Below, piece by piece: positions 22,866-35,964 of a stretch of DNA of 64,000 nucleotides (position 1 is its first letter; every line of letters starts with the position of its first letter). The stretch covers positions 59,375,950 to 59,439,949 of the forward strand of contig CM069442.1 in the NCBI GenBank assembly GCA_035610835.1. Direction: 5' to 3'. The DNA is from Ophiura sarsii. Taxonomy: Eukaryota; Echinodermata; Ophiuroidea; Amphilepidida; Ophiuridae. Below the pieces are notes generated by a model. That model was not told the DNA's origin. It was given only the letters and a program-made list of their open reading frames with translations, and searched no databases. A program made the position numbers and the translations under genes.

Positions 22866-23147
22866 CCCTAACCCCCGAGGCAGGCACCTTTTCCAACGAT
22901 TTTTTTTCGCGGCAAAATAGCGAGGGGAAAAACTGCGCCCACTCCCCCGGGCTTGAACCCCGGACCTCTGGGTTAAGAAGCAGACGATCTACCGTTAGAC
23001 CACCGGGGGGGGGGGGGAACCATACATGGCGGAGTATATTCCGCCTTGTATATACCCTGGGGCCATTATTTCATCGAAAAACTGCCAAGCCGGGTGACTA
23101 CAAGCACACCGCATCGTAGTAATTCGTAGTACTCAAGAGTGTTAGTG
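22866..23147 (-). mobile_element. tRNA-bearing CCCTAAC element T2 (282 bp), TTAA target
   Basis: Same design as T1, but its tRNA-like module lies on the minus strand. Ends are CCCTAACCCCC (left) and GAGTGTTAGTG (right), with TTAA at 22862-22865 and 23148-23151. Copy C has the empty site ATACTTAACGGCTAAC near 32390. In module orientation it carries AATGGCCCCAGG, then GTATATAC (23048-23055), a perfect-armed palindrome GGCGGA/TCCGCC (23028-23045), a C-run, the tRNA-like module and a T-run (22928-22932 complement). The region around AATGG and AATATACT is homologous to T1; the tRNA part differs. Confidence 0.82.
22945..23009 (-). other. tRNA-like module, anticodon position reads CTT
   Basis: On the minus strand the A box TGGTCTAACGG (23002-22992) matches the consensus exactly, and the B box GGTTCAAGCC starts 43 bp later (22959). 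The T arm pairs well (CCGGG/CCCGG). The anticodon loop can be read TTCTTAA, giving CTT (Lys-like). The acceptor stem is poor and a C-run precedes the A box, so it is not a functional tRNA gene. Confidence 0.65.
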
Positions 23148-23275
23148 TTAACGGCTAACAAATTGCTTCACGTAACCTTGAATCATTGTAGTCAATACCC
23201 CTCACCAGAATGGGCGTCCATGCGTATTTAACACATTGAGAGATTTATTGTAAAATCATAGACACATATTTATAC

Positions 23276-23643
23276 GCAGCGATGGAAATACCCACATAAC
23301 TTTCCACCCGGGGTTGACTAGGTAGGAACTACACAGTTTGTGGACTTAGAATATTATTTGCTAACCCTAACTTTTACAAAAGGGAATAAATCAGTTGAAA
23401 AAGTGGTCCTAGTCAAGTGGGAAACGATCCATGGACCTCTGCATTGTAAGGCACATAACTCAACCACTAGACTAGCGATGGGTGAACTGGCCAAGATATG
23501 ATTTTAATCCATCTTATTATTACGGAATAAAGCAACTATTACTACTATTATGATCAGTACACGCAATATATAATATTAATAGAGCTGCGACACACATGAT
23601 CGTCAACCCGGGTTGACAGTCATGTGGGTATTTCCATTACTGC
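23276..23643 (-). mobile_element. 368-bp inverted-repeat element containing a tRNA-Val-like module
   Basis: The left end (GCAGCGATGGAAATACCC from 23276) and right end (GGGTATTTCCATTACTGC to 23643) form a ~38-bp inverted repeat, including a CCCGGG-centred part. The right end holds the perfect 16-bp palindrome GTCAACCCGGGTTGAC. Copy C lacks the element (near 32630). No clear target duplication. Inside, on the minus strand, is a tRNA-like module followed by a T-run and GTTAGGGTTAGC, echoing the 3' end of T1-T3 although the outer ends differ. Confidence 0.75.
23415..23480 (-). other. tRNA-like module, tRNA-Val(TAC)-like
   Basis: The A box TAGTCTAGTGG (23474-23464) is a perfect consensus match. 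The B box GGATCGTTTCC (23430-23420) has two mismatches. Spacing is 44 bp. The loop reads CTTACAA (TAC, Val). Flanking bases CTAGTGGTT and GCAGAGGTCC resemble tRNA-Val. Decayed and not expected to give a functional tRNA. Confidence 0.6.
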
Positions 23644-24488
23644 ATATTGCTACATATTAAATGGATTTACCGAGAAAGATATCTTTTGTCATTATAGTTT
23701 TGCATTGCTCGGGAGTTGTACTACACACGATTAAATCATAACACGTTGAAGACGACATACAGCCAGGAGCCACTATTGTTATCTTTGCTATCAAACTGGG
23801 ATTCATAACAAGTTTGAAGGGCCTCATCAATATCGATACAGATAGCTTCTTAAAGACATCTGGTAGTTATCTGCTTAATCTTCACACAGGAAAGGAGTCG
23901 ACTATCACGTACGAATCAATAAAACTGATGGCGCAAGAAAACCCAAATCTGCGTCATACACTTTACCCTTAACACTAGTATTATATTGGGACGCCATCGA
24001 CTGTTAAATAAAATATTCGCCTGCGAAGTGTTTCAAGATGAGTGAAATCAAGTAGAAAATTGCGCTCGACACCGTTTCATATTCTTGATTGCGATATGTT
24101 TTGATAATGATGGTAGGTTCTGATACTGTAATGACCTGGAATTATTGAGTACCGTATAAATATTGTACATACTGTTGGAAATAACCCTCCAGTGTTTATG
24201 AATAACAAATGCACAATGTTATTAAAACGCAATAATGAAATGACTTTTCAACCAGACGACCGTTTCTGGCATAGATAATTTAGTTACCCGAGCAAAAGAT
24301 ATATCTCATCGTAATTTATCAGGTATTGTCACGCTAAGTTTGCCTGGATTTTACGCCTCTAGATTCTTACGTTGTTTTATTTAAAATGTAAAGATATGTT
24401 TAAAATATTCCATTTCAACTTTTTCAACTTTTCTACGAAAACATATTTTCAACTAGACATGTCTTGAAGTGCACCCCGAAATCACGCA

Positions 24489-24840
24489 GCAGTAACCAGT
24501 ACAAATCGATAAATGTTGGAGGGCAGTAACCAGTATTAACCGACTCAGTATATATCCTGTGTAACAGATTAGTTTTATTCCGTCTAGCGCCCTCAACGGA
24601 ATAAAGCGCAACAAAACTAACAAAATGGTTTAAGAATCTAGGCCATCCACTATTTAGCGTTAAAGCTAGTTGCCATCCTTACATGAACATAATTACAGAG
24701 GTGTCAAAATTGTGTTTCTATGCCGGGAAGTAACCTGTAGAACTGGTTACTGTTATTTATTAGTATACACAGGATATATACTGAGTGACTTATTACTGGT
24801 TACTACCCTCCAACAATGATCAGTTTGTACTGGTTACTGC
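24489..24840. repeat. Foldback element, ~80-bp arms (copy B)
   Basis: Starts GCAGTAACCAGTACAAA and ends TTTGTACTGGTTACTGC. The arms continue with TTGGAGGG and CAGTATATATCCTGTGTA and their complements. The centre holds CCGTCTAGCGCCCTCAACGG. The same element is at 33498-33880 in copy C in the same context, so it was inserted before the B/C duplication. Confidence 0.85.
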
Positions 24841-27800
24841 AGAGTTAATTGGGCGCAAATTACATAGGATATTATTATCATAGTTATAGGATAGGTAAAC
24901 TGGAAAATGCACCTGAAAGAATGGTGTTTATTGACATATAATAGGATTTTTGAAAGAATTGTACCTTTCTTAGCAATCAAAAACTGAGTGTGAAGAATAA
25001 TGTTAAGAGAAAATATTTATCAATAGCGATAAGTATATATAAGTAATGTCAAACGAACAACGACTCACTAAAAGCCTACTTTCATAAGTTATTTCACAAC
25101 ATTTGCGGCCAATTGACCTTTCAAATGCGTCTTATTTTTGTATCGCCCACAAAGTTAAAGATTGCTCCTAATGTTATAAAAGGTACTGCAGTTCTCGCGC
25201 GCATCTAATATATCTATACAGCGATGCGATGTCTTTGGCTTCGACTGATTAGACTTATGATTTCACTGAAAACGTATACCGAGAAAGATATCTTATGAAC
25301 TTTTAAATTCACGATCCAATAATAATATATTCTCCTCGTTTAAGAAATGGATCGAAACTGTCAATCCGATTGTCATCGTTATTCCTAATCAAATGAAAAA
25401 TATCAGAAATAATTGAAGGTTGTGTAGTTACAATATAGGCCTAAAGCAATACAACAATGCATAAGATGCAATATACTGAACATTCTAGGTACATTGTGGC
25501 TAATATGGTTTATACAGGACTACATTTGTATAATGTATGGTAATTAGGTCTTCTCAGAATTATAAATAGTGTCTCATCCGAGAACAAAAGATATAATGGA
25601 TGATTTCATTCTTTCCAAATCTTCTTAAATGTCCGATATGGAAGATTTCTTATCTTCAAATGATTAAACAGTATTCAAACTATTCAATGACACAAAGCTC
25701 ATTTTCATACATCGTCTGAATGAATTTGCTGCTGTTATGTTTTATGTCAGTTTCGGTCATCAAACAGGCAAAGAGGATTATAAGCACATTTAACCTCTAG
25801 ACATTAGACATGGATTATTAGATATCTAAATTCCATTTCGCCGTGATCTATTTTGCAGAAAATAGTAGATATGAAAATCAATTTATTTAATCAAAAATAG
25901 GTGATGGGTTTATGACCTCAATACTAAGACATTCAAAGGTGCCAAAATTGCTTCCACCATCGTCTGCAAAATTATAGCACAGGTATACAAAACCCGAATA
26001 AATGCCGATGCAACATCATGGTAACTTATTTTAAAGTGTCAGCATTTGAAATCCTATCCGGGAATAGCGTGGCATATAATGATCAAAAAGGTTAAGAGTA
26101 ACCCGGAGAGATGTCGTCCATTAACGTCCATTCCTTCAGTTAAAACGTATAACACCCGGGAAAAATCAAGAAATGTCGTGTAACACAGCTGGTATATATT
26201 TTCGTGCTTTATACAGGGTGAGTAAAAACAAACCTGTACTCAACTACAGGATTTTATTTCTAAAGATTCAAATGATTAAAAAGTTACACACTCTGCTTTC
26301 AAACTATTCAATGAAGAAAAGCCCATTTACGTAAATTGTCCACATGTTAACCTTGTTGCTGTTCTGCTATATTTTATGTAAGTTTCGCTCACCAAAGAAG
26401 CAAAAAGGATTATAGGCACATTGAACCTCTAGCTAATAGACATGTCTTATTAGATATCTAAATTCCATTTCGTCGTGACATATAGGCCTATTTTGCAGAA
26501 AATTGTAGATATTAAAATCAATATATTTAATTAAAAATAGGTGATGGGTTTATGACCTCAATACTATAGACACTCAATAGTGCCAATATTGCTTCCACCA
26601 CCGTCTGCAAAATTATAGCACAGGTATACAAAACCCGAATAAATGCCGATGAAACATCATGGTACCTTATCTTAAACTGATCAAAGTTTCAGCATTTGAA
26701 GCCCTGTAAGCGACAGATTGGTATGATGTCAAGGTAATATTTTACAAATAAATTGAAATGTTAAAAGCCTTAAAGTATGTCCTTAGGTGAAAATTTGTGT
26801 TCATGATATGTTGTATAACGTATTTAACTGTAAACATTATATTATATAGTCCATATCGATCAATACCCGAATGATGCGACTTGAACCTTGATATGTAACT
26901 ATCAAAAACCTTTTTAAGAATAGTTTTAGCTTATGAGGCGGTTCCTTACTATATATAATTTTGCATCAGAAATTAATCAGTTTTAGAGCACGTAATATTG
27001 CGAGCTGCTAACATATGCTTGAAATATATCGTCGGGCGGTCTGCGTTAAATGAGTAAGCCTCGCCGTATCCATGTGAGTTTCGTAAGTCTCTTTATATTG
27101 AATAAACTCCGAAATTGCAGAATATTATTGTATTTCTTTTAGTTATTTTCACTTCCAGGGCTTCGTCCACAACTATATTAAGAATCTCTCTACAAAGAGT
27201 TGTAAGTCCTCTCTGCACCCACAACGATCTATTTACCGTGAAACCGTGTTGGATTTCAAAATAATAATATTTTGTAGCGCTGATTGGTAGAGTTTTTCCT
27301 TTCAGCGCCAATAGTTGAAATCCTGATGCGCCATCAATCAATGATTATAAGATATAAAACCACGATGGCAAGGTCACTGATCGTCTGAACAGGGATTTAC
27401 TTCTCTTTCCTTGTAGACTTGTCTACTGTTATCAGATCCTGCTAATTCTTGCAACCAACCAACAAACTATCATTATGGCAAATCCCCGATCCGTTGTGAC
27501 AAGCATTACGCCCATGGATTTATCATGAGTACGGTTCTGTATAATGTTTCAGGGATATGACCTTTGCAGTTATGGCATGTGTTTTGAACTAGGTGTTGCA
27601 TTTTTGGTGACGAATCATCCATCGCTCTCTATTAACTCAACAACTAAACGCGATAGAGCTATGGTTTAGGTGTCACCCGAAAGACCCGTTATCTAGCTAC
27701 AATGTGTGAATAAATCAGGTATTTCTATAACTGTTTGGCTGAGATGTGATTGATTATATTTCGAAAGTAAGGAGTGGTGATGGTGGCGGCGGCAGCTGTG

Positions 27801-30169
27801 GCTGTGGCGCTGTGTACAATCTCTGTGGGGAATATAGAAAATGTTCCCAATTCTAAGTTCAATTTACAATAACTCCTCATCCATGTATGGTACAAACATG
27901 ATTTTGCTCTCATTTTATAGATTGTTTTATATTCTCTACAAAATTGTCAACTATTATGTAGCATTTGTAATCATAAATCAATTTCATTGTCATTGGTTTT
28001 CTCCCTATTCGCTACACAGTGAATTTGCCCTAATTCATCGGTTTTACATACATGACTATAACAAAAAAAAGTATTCAACCGATGATAGCACACTTATACA
28101 TTTTTGGAAATCTCTCAAATAGGGGAATTCAAACATGGCGTTTAAATCAGGATAGGGTGCATATTTATTTACTCAAATAAATGTGAAATTTAAACGTTTG
28201 TGCTCATTCACTTCCGGATATAGTATATTTCAACAAGTTACCCTTGACAACCATCATGTTTTGATGGGTAATTGCATGAGGAACTAATATGCACAATAAA
28301 ATCATGGTTTGCGATAGGTATACAAATATTATTGAGCTTTAATCAAAATATGAAGAAGAAGAAGAAGAAAAAAATCGATATTTTTTGAACATTCTTAATC
28401 ACAACATGTTCGCATTAGGTCATATCTAAATTCCAATATCATATTTGAATTTCTAGTGAGATTTCCTCTCGGAAAATATATACTTTTATGGGGTAGAACA
28501 AGTAGTTATTGCGATGTACTAATTCGAATCTCAGATGGTGTAAAATGTAAACATCTGGACATGCAACGGGAAGGGTGGCGAGTTTAATACACATGGCCTT
28601 ATACTATAGCAAAGACTATAACCTTCCCCTTACCTGCGAAACCGATGCTTAATGCCATTGAGACAGCATTATAGATGAGAGGTCCATATATTAATCCGCA
28701 GGTAATAAGTATCACACTAGGAAACGATTTGGAATAGGATAGGATGTTTTTAAGTTTGGAATTTCATTCTTTGATAAAATTCTTCTATATTCATAAGATG
28801 TAATGGCACACCATTACAATCCCTACTGATGTTACAATATCATGAATCTTACATCAAGCGTTGCATTGTTTAACACACTTAGATTACGTATGAAATTTTA
28901 ATACTACCCTCATTCAGGAAGCAGGATATGCATAACATATGGGGTAAAACAATGGGTCAAATGTTATTCAGTTTTGTGAAATAAATTTAGTTTCTTAACA
29001 GGTAGTTGAGTGGTGGGGATGTCAGCATATCGTCGAGATGCAAAACATGTTAAAATTAAGTTTGTTTATCAATAAATTGAACGATTATATGCATAGTTTA
29101 GTTAAGTGTCTCAAATTAGATTTACCGAAGCCGGTTTGAAAAAATATGAACATTTCCACACATATTTCCAAATCTGAGCAGACTTGTGAACTGCACTATA
29201 TTTCACTACTCATTGCCAGAAATAAAGTAGTGTTTGGAGCCTCAGAAATCCTCACAGGCATTTTCATGTGTATCATTACAAATTAAACATTTAAGCAATT
29301 ATTGTGTCGTCTGCTTCCTGTTTCTGATACCTCTGATTCAATAATCTGACGGTATAAATCAATCCCTTGAAGCACATGTTGCTCGTAATTAAATAACAAT
29401 TGTACTGATACAAAGCTCATTTTCATACATTGGAGAAATCAAAAGCATCATAACAAGAATACACCATAGATTTGCTCCCTTTTGCCGAAAGGGAGTGACA
29501 TCTGCCAGCAAAATTATATTTTCTCTCGCAGATTTGTCGCAAATTGTAGAACATGTACATATTATACTAATAACAGATACTCATTCCGTGCAATATATTA
29601 AGGAGCCTCAGAAATCCTTCGAGGCATGTTCACTTATATCATTACAAATTAAACATTCAAGCAATTCTTGTGTCGTCTGTTTCCTGTTGCTCATAGCTGT
29701 GATTGTATAATGTGACGTTTTAAATCAATGCCTTAAAGCACATGTTGCTTCTAATTAAACGTAGTTTGTATGTATGAGGGGTTCCTGGAGGGTTCGTTAG
29801 TATCATCCAATACTTTACAACTCGGTGGTTGTTACTTTAAAAAAGTAAGATTTCATCAACATCAATATTGTTATCTTAACTAGCACTTGTGCGATACTCA
29901 GCGACGTGTGCAAGACAAGATTAAAATACAAATGCTAGCAAATTAACCCATAACGATCATTTGGTTAATCCGAATTAATCCATTAATCGTAAATAACTGA
30001 TGTAGGTTACGAAGTTTGATAATTTGATATTTACAACGTCAGTTATTAGTACTTCCGTGTACTTCGTTTAGATAACATAACCATTTGGTATGGACTGTGT
30101 GTATCACGTGCGGGGTACTTCCGTGTAGTTCGTTTAGATAACATGGACTGTGTGTATCACGTGCGAGGT

Positions 30170-30500
30170 ACTTTCGCTCCAACTCTTCAGAGTATGTTGG
30201 CTAAGCTCTCTCGATGTATCAATGACCTCCAGATATTATTTTCTTCTTATTTTTTGATGTTATTCTCTATGTTTGGGTGTTTACCCTATTCCTGTCCCAC
30301 GCCACTTTCATTGGCTTTTTTACTAGCCCAATTGTGTTTACTTGTATTTTTGATTATTTTCTGAGTTGCAGTGAACCAATTGATTGGCCCATCAGAGCTC
30401 TCTGTTGAGAGTTACCCGTATGATTTGTAATCACTCAGTTCATTAACTTTGTTAATGTCCGTTGGGCTATTGTTCACATTAGCTCTTTATATACAAAAAA
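30170..30500 (+). mobile_element. Retroposed insert with A-rich 3' end
   Basis: Copy C is interrupted relative to copies A (14417) and B (20179) by 331 bp starting ACTTTCGCTCC and ending TATATACAAAAAA. AGGT lies on both sides (30166-30169 and 30501-30504). The A-rich end and short direct repeat suggest a SINE or a truncated LINE. I recognise no coding motif or Pol III boxes in it. Confidence 0.55.
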
Positions 30501-31268
30501 AGGTCAAATAGCGTTGTACTGTCAATCACTCAGAACAAACCAAACTAAATAAAACGATATTCACAATTAACGCTCACGTATATTTCAAGGACACTTTAGG
30601 CGACATTTCCAGGTAAAATGTTTTTTTATAAATGTACGGCGTTGATATATTTCCAGTTGACGAAAGAATTTAAATATCATTAGAAAACTACACCTTAACA
30701 AAGAATAAATTAAATGCTGCACAGAAACAATATCAACACTCATGTCACGTCAAAGCCCAAAGCCAGTACACTTTCAAATAACCATACTGAATCCTAAGCA
30801 GGTGTTGTTGCTGTTAATATGACATTTAAAAGTTATATAAGCAAAGATAATGACACCAATGATATTCAAATATAACAAGGTATCACTGCACATCATGTTG
30901 CGTAAATTCAATCGGTTTTACTTTCTATCAGTCTTATCGTCACGTGTGACAAGTATATTCTAATCAGGAACAGAATTGTTCATTGACAACATTCAATGGT
31001 AGTTTTGGTTAGTTATATTACTTTTCTCGAGAAAGGAGCAAAGGATAAAAATGCACCTAAACGGTCTTATCTGATCTAGCTATGGTTGTAGAGGTATCCG
31101 AGTAGGTCTAAACTTATTTTCTGACCAGGGTAACTCGTTATGATTTAATTGAAGTTACAACCATTTAGTAGATTTTCTTATCTGAAGCTAAATTTCAATA
31201 GAAATTTTCATTGAAAATTAATTTGGTGGCAAAATGTTAATGTAAACGAACTTGCTTTGTCATAAATA

Positions 31269-31758
31269 CGAGGGACATTCAATAAATACCTGCAACCATT
31301 GAAAATCTCTGAGCCGTGACACGTGTCAGTTAAATAAACTCATGATACTTAAATTGTTAGTCTTACTCTTTTCTCACAGAAAATCTCAAACACGTAGGTC
31401 ATTTCTATCATTACATTTCAGCACTGTGAATACCGTGATCTCAGGGCACTGGTTAGGGAATTAAATGTTACAATGGCGGGAAATTTGAAAGACAAGATTA
31501 TTGGCATGCATTAAGATACGTGTGTTAACAGTGTTAATATTGGCGCTTGATTTATAATGCTGTTTTTGTCAATTTTCAGTGCCCAGAGACCATGATGTTT
31601 ATAGTACTGAAATTACATGATCAAAATGACCCACATGTTTGAAATTTTCCGTGAGAAAGGAGTAAGACTTACAGTTTAAGTATCAAAAGTTTATTTATTG
31701 ACACATGTCACGGTTCAGAGATTTTCAATGGGTGCAGGTATTTATTGAATGCCCCTCG
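31269..31758. mobile_element. 490-bp mariner-like MITE with ~118-bp TIRs
   Basis: Begins CGAGGGACATTCAATAAA and ends TTTATTGAATGCCCCTCG. The arms match for about 118 bp with few differences. The left flank is TA and the right flank is TC, consistent with a TA duplication where one base mutated; copies A and B have the unbroken site near 14823 and 22197. CGAGGG-type ends and a TA target are typical of mariner-like elements. No transposase. Confidence 0.82.
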
Positions 31759-33497
31759 TCGCTTGGGGTGTTGCATTCGAGTGTCTATACCGTGGTAATA
31801 ACGTGCCAAAATAACCATTTACAATCCCTTTTTTTGTAAACACTTAAATCGTATTTTTACACACTTTACTAAGTTCGACAACACTTTGTTTGTTATAACA
31901 GCTACGTATTTCTATTTGTCTTGTTTTTCCGAGCCCATTCATATCTTTATTGAAATAATAAATAGCATTAATTTGATCCAAATATGTCTAGAAAACTTAA
32001 TTGACTTGGCTTTGGAATGATTAATCATAAACGATTCCATTTCATTCCATGATGACATACAGATATTTTGGTCTGTAGACAGTAATGTCTCGTTATGCGG
32101 CGATAATTTGCCAATTTCGCCTTCCTGCACTCGAGACATGTTATTATGAGGGTTCTTAAAAGATGGTTATCATAACTCCACGTACTTACTCGATTTCTTG
32201 TTCATTGGCTTGCCAAGCATTTTCTCTAATAATACAGAGCTGACAGCTATCATAACAATTCATAAAAATAGGCATAACTAATTATGTATCGTTATTAAAC
32301 ATGTAGATTGAGGTAATTTACCACAAAGCGTACCTCGATAAATACTATTCAATAATTTGTTTAGGTATCGATAATTCATTTGCTAATCAATACTTAACGG
32401 CTAACAAATTGCTTCACATAACCTTGAATCATTGCAGTCAATAACCCTTACCAGAATGGGCGTCCATGCGTATTCAAACATTGAGAGTTAATGTAAAGTC
32501 ATAAACACATTGGTTATTATTCTAACAAGGGTTTCTCGACGTTAATGTGTTTTTGGTCACAAGAACATGATTACAGATTTGCAATGTCACTATAATGTTC
32601 AACTTTCTGCGTTGAATTTATATTTATACACATCAAATTGATTTACCGAGAAAAGATTTGAAACATTTTGTCACTATAGTGCTTGTTGCGTGACTCGGGA
32701 ATTGCACTGCACACGATTATATCATAAAACGTAGCAGACGACATGCAGCCAGGAGTCACTATTGTTATCTTTGCTATTAAACTGCGATTTATAACAATTT
32801 TGAAGGACCTCATCAATATCGATACAGATAGCCTCTCAAATTCATCTGTTGGTTATCTGATTTACAATTCACACAAGAAAGGAGTCGACTATCACGTACG
32901 AATCAATAAAACTGGTGGCGCAAGAAAACCAAATCTGCGTCATACACTTAACCCTTAAACACTAGTATTATATTGGGACGCCATCGACTGTTTAATAAAA
33001 TATTCGCCTGCGAAGTGTTTCAAGATGAGTTCAATCAAGTAGAAAATTGCGCTCGACACCGTTTCTTATTCTTGATTGCGATATGTTTTGATAATGATGG
33101 TAGATTCTGATACTGAAATGACCTGGAAATATAGAGCATCGTATTAATATTGTACATGCTATTGGAAATAACCCTCCAGTGTTTATGAATAACAAATGCA
33201 CAATGTTATTAAAATGCAATAATGAAATGACTTTTTCAACCAGACGACCGTTTCTGGCATAGATAATGCAACACTATGTCGATATAACATCTAGTCACCC
33301 GAGGAAAAGATATATCTCATCGTAATTTATTAAGTATTTTCGCGCTATGTTTCCTGATTTTGCGCCTCTAGCTTATTACGTTGTTGTATTTAAAATGTGA
33401 AGATGTGTTTAAAAATATTCCATTTCAACTTGTTCTACCTTTCTATGAAAAACATGTTTTCAACTAGAACTGTCATGGAGTGCATCCAATTCACGCA

Positions 33498-33880
33498 GCA
33501 GTAACCAGTACAAACTGATAAATGTTGAAGTGAAGTAACCAGTGATAACTGACTCAATATATATACATATATATATATATTGTGTAACAGATTAGCTTTA
33601 TTCCGTCTAGCGCCCTCAACGGAATAAAGCGCAATAAAACTAACAAAATGGTTAAAATCTAGGCCATCCACTATTTAGCGTTAAAGCTAGTTGCAATCCT
33701 TACATGAACATAATTTCAGAGGTGTCAACATTGTGTTTCTATGCCGAGCAGTAACATGTAGAACTGGTTACTGTTATATACTACTAGTATTTTACACAGG
33801 ATATAATTATGAGTGAATTACTGAGTGAATTATTACTGGTTACTACCCTCCAACAGTTATCAGTTTGTATTGGTTACTGC
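33498..33880. repeat. Foldback element, ~80-bp arms (copy C)
   Basis: Orthologous to the element at 24489-24840, with the same ends and central CCGTCTAGCGCCCTCAACGG. It has gained a short (AT)n stretch near 33555-33580. Confidence 0.85.
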
Positions 33881-34993
33881 TGAGTGAATTGGGCGCAAAT
33901 TGCATCTATAGGATAGGTAAACTGGAAATGCACTTGGTAGAATGGTGTTTATTGACAGGTAATAAGATTTTTGAAAGAATTGTACCTTTCTTAGCAATCA
34001 AAAACTGAGTGTGAAGAATAATGTTAAGAGAAAATGTTTATCAATAGCGATAAGTATATACAAGCAATGTCAAACGAACAACGACTCACTAAAAGCCTAC
34101 TTTCAGAAGTTGTTTCACAACATCTGCGTCCCATTGACCTTTCAAATGCGTTTAGCGGCGGATATCTGTATTTTTGTATCGCCCACAAAGTTACAGATTG
34201 CTCCTAATGTTATAAAAGGTACTGCAGTTCTCGCGCATATCTGGTATATCTATACAGCGATTTGATGCCATTGGCTTCGACTATATAAACACTGATTAGA
34301 CTTATGATTTCACTGAAAACGTCCACCGAGAAAGATATCTTATGAACTTTTAAATTCACGACCCAATAATAATTTATTTTCCTTTAAGAAATGGATCGAA
34401 ACTGTCAATCTTATCGTCATCGCTATTCCTTATCAGTTGAAAAATATCAGAAATAATTCAAGGTTGTGTATTTACAATATAAAGCAATACAATAATGCAT
34501 AAGATGCAATATACTGAACAATCCAGGTACATTGTAGCCATTATGGTTCCAGACGGACCGACTACATTTGTATGATGTACGGTAATTAGGTCTTCTTAGG
34601 GTTATAAATAGTGTCTCATCCGAGAAAAAAAGATATAATAGATGATTTCATATCTTTCCAGATCTTCTTAAATGTCCGATATGGAAGATTTCTTGTCTTC
34701 AAATGATTAAAAAGTCACACACTCTGCTTGCAAACTATTCAATGACAAAAATTACATTTACATACATTGTCCTCATCAAAGGAGGAAAGAGGATCATAAG
34801 CACATTGAACATCTAGCCATGAATATGGATTATATTGGATCTAACTTCCATTTTGCCGTGACCTATTTTGCAGAAAATAGTAGATATGAAAATCAATATA
34901 TTTAATCAAATATAGGTGATGGGTTTATGACCTCAATACTATAAGACATTCAATAGTGCCAAAATTACTTCCACCATCGTCTGCAACATTATA

Positions 34994-35699
34994 CAGGGTG
35001 TATCAGAATGAACTGTACCGAGGCAATATGATTTATTACGATATGAATTCGATTGATATTATTCAAACTGTTCTCACATATATTTCGAGCAAACGCCCAG
35101 CTTTCATAAGAATTTTAAATTTTGAAAATCGGACATTTCTGATGGAAAATACAGACTTTCTGGTAAAGATGGTAGATTTCAATTTTGGTCGAAATGATCA
35201 ATTTAAAAAATCTGTGAAATTACTAACCCTACCTGTGATTACCATCCGTCCATAGGACAGTGTTTATTTTTGGTCGCCATCTCTCAACTTTTCACATCTT
35301 GTATAACTATTTAATATTTGCATACTTTTGTGGGTGAAATTTGGAGATAAATTTTGATTTTTAATCCGCAAATAAACCGGGATTTGTTCTGCTTGAGTGG
35401 TTTTAACTTTCCTTTCTTTGGCAGGAGATTTTAATATTGCTTATGTGGTGTGTGCTACATTGTTTGAAATATTGGGGGTAGTGGTAGAGAGGATTGATTG
35501 AAATTGAAAACACGTTTTTCATCGATTTTCGATTATGTCTTGCCACACGAGAACAAAAAGAGATATCTCAATGAAATTAACATATAATATAAGAAACATG
35601 TTCACCTTTATATTGCAGGTGTTTAAATTTAAAGCAATAATCATTTTGTATTTTTAATGTATTTTAGAAACACGGTACAGTTCTTTCTGATACACCCTG
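34994..35699. mobile_element. 706-bp TA-target element, 27-bp TIR, no transposase
   Basis: Begins CAGGGTGTATCAGAA and ends TTCTGATACACCCTG. The 27-bp inverted ends have one mismatch. TA is duplicated (34992-34993 and 35700-35701). Copy A (near 15693) and copy B (near 25970) keep the empty site AATTATAGCACAGGTA. The target and ends fit the Tc1/mariner superfamily. An open frame of 99 residues spans the left end and the flanking host DNA; it has no family motifs and crosses the insertion junction, so it is not a gene. Confidence 0.9.
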
Positions 35700-35964
35700 T
35701 AGCACAGGTATACAAAACCCGAATAAATGCTTATGAAACACCATGGTAACTTATCTTGAACTGATGTAAGGTTTCAGCATTTGAAACCCTATTAAGGAGG
35801 ATATCATGCATATAATGATAAAAAGGTTAAGAGTAACCCGGAGTGATGTCATCCATTAACGTGAAAAGACAAATCAGGGGGAAATTGCTTCAGTTGAAAC
35901 GTTAAGTATAACACCCGGGAAAATCAAGAAATGTCGTGTAACACAGCTGGTATATTTCGTGCTT

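Larger units (their letters stand above)
19591..29515 (+). repeat. Large repeat unit, copy B (~9.9 kb)
   Basis: The most complete copy of the unit. It has the landmarks listed for copy A plus a ~2.9-kb middle (about 22640-25560) shared with copy C, including GTTAACGGCTAACAAATTGC (23147), ACGTACGAATCAATAAAACT (23907) and CGCTCGACACCGTTTC (24063). Private insertions are a hAT-like element (20261), a foldback (21239), a tRNA-bearing element (22866) and a second tRNA-containing inverted-repeat element (23276). No gene is evident. Confidence 0.85.

Noticed and set aside
32743..32958. 71-residue frame in copy C
   Set aside because: The same DNA in copy B (from about 23757) is frameshifted and has no recognisable motif.
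34956..35255. 99-residue frame
   Set aside because: It crosses the junction between the repeat unit and the inserted 706-bp element, so it arose by chance.
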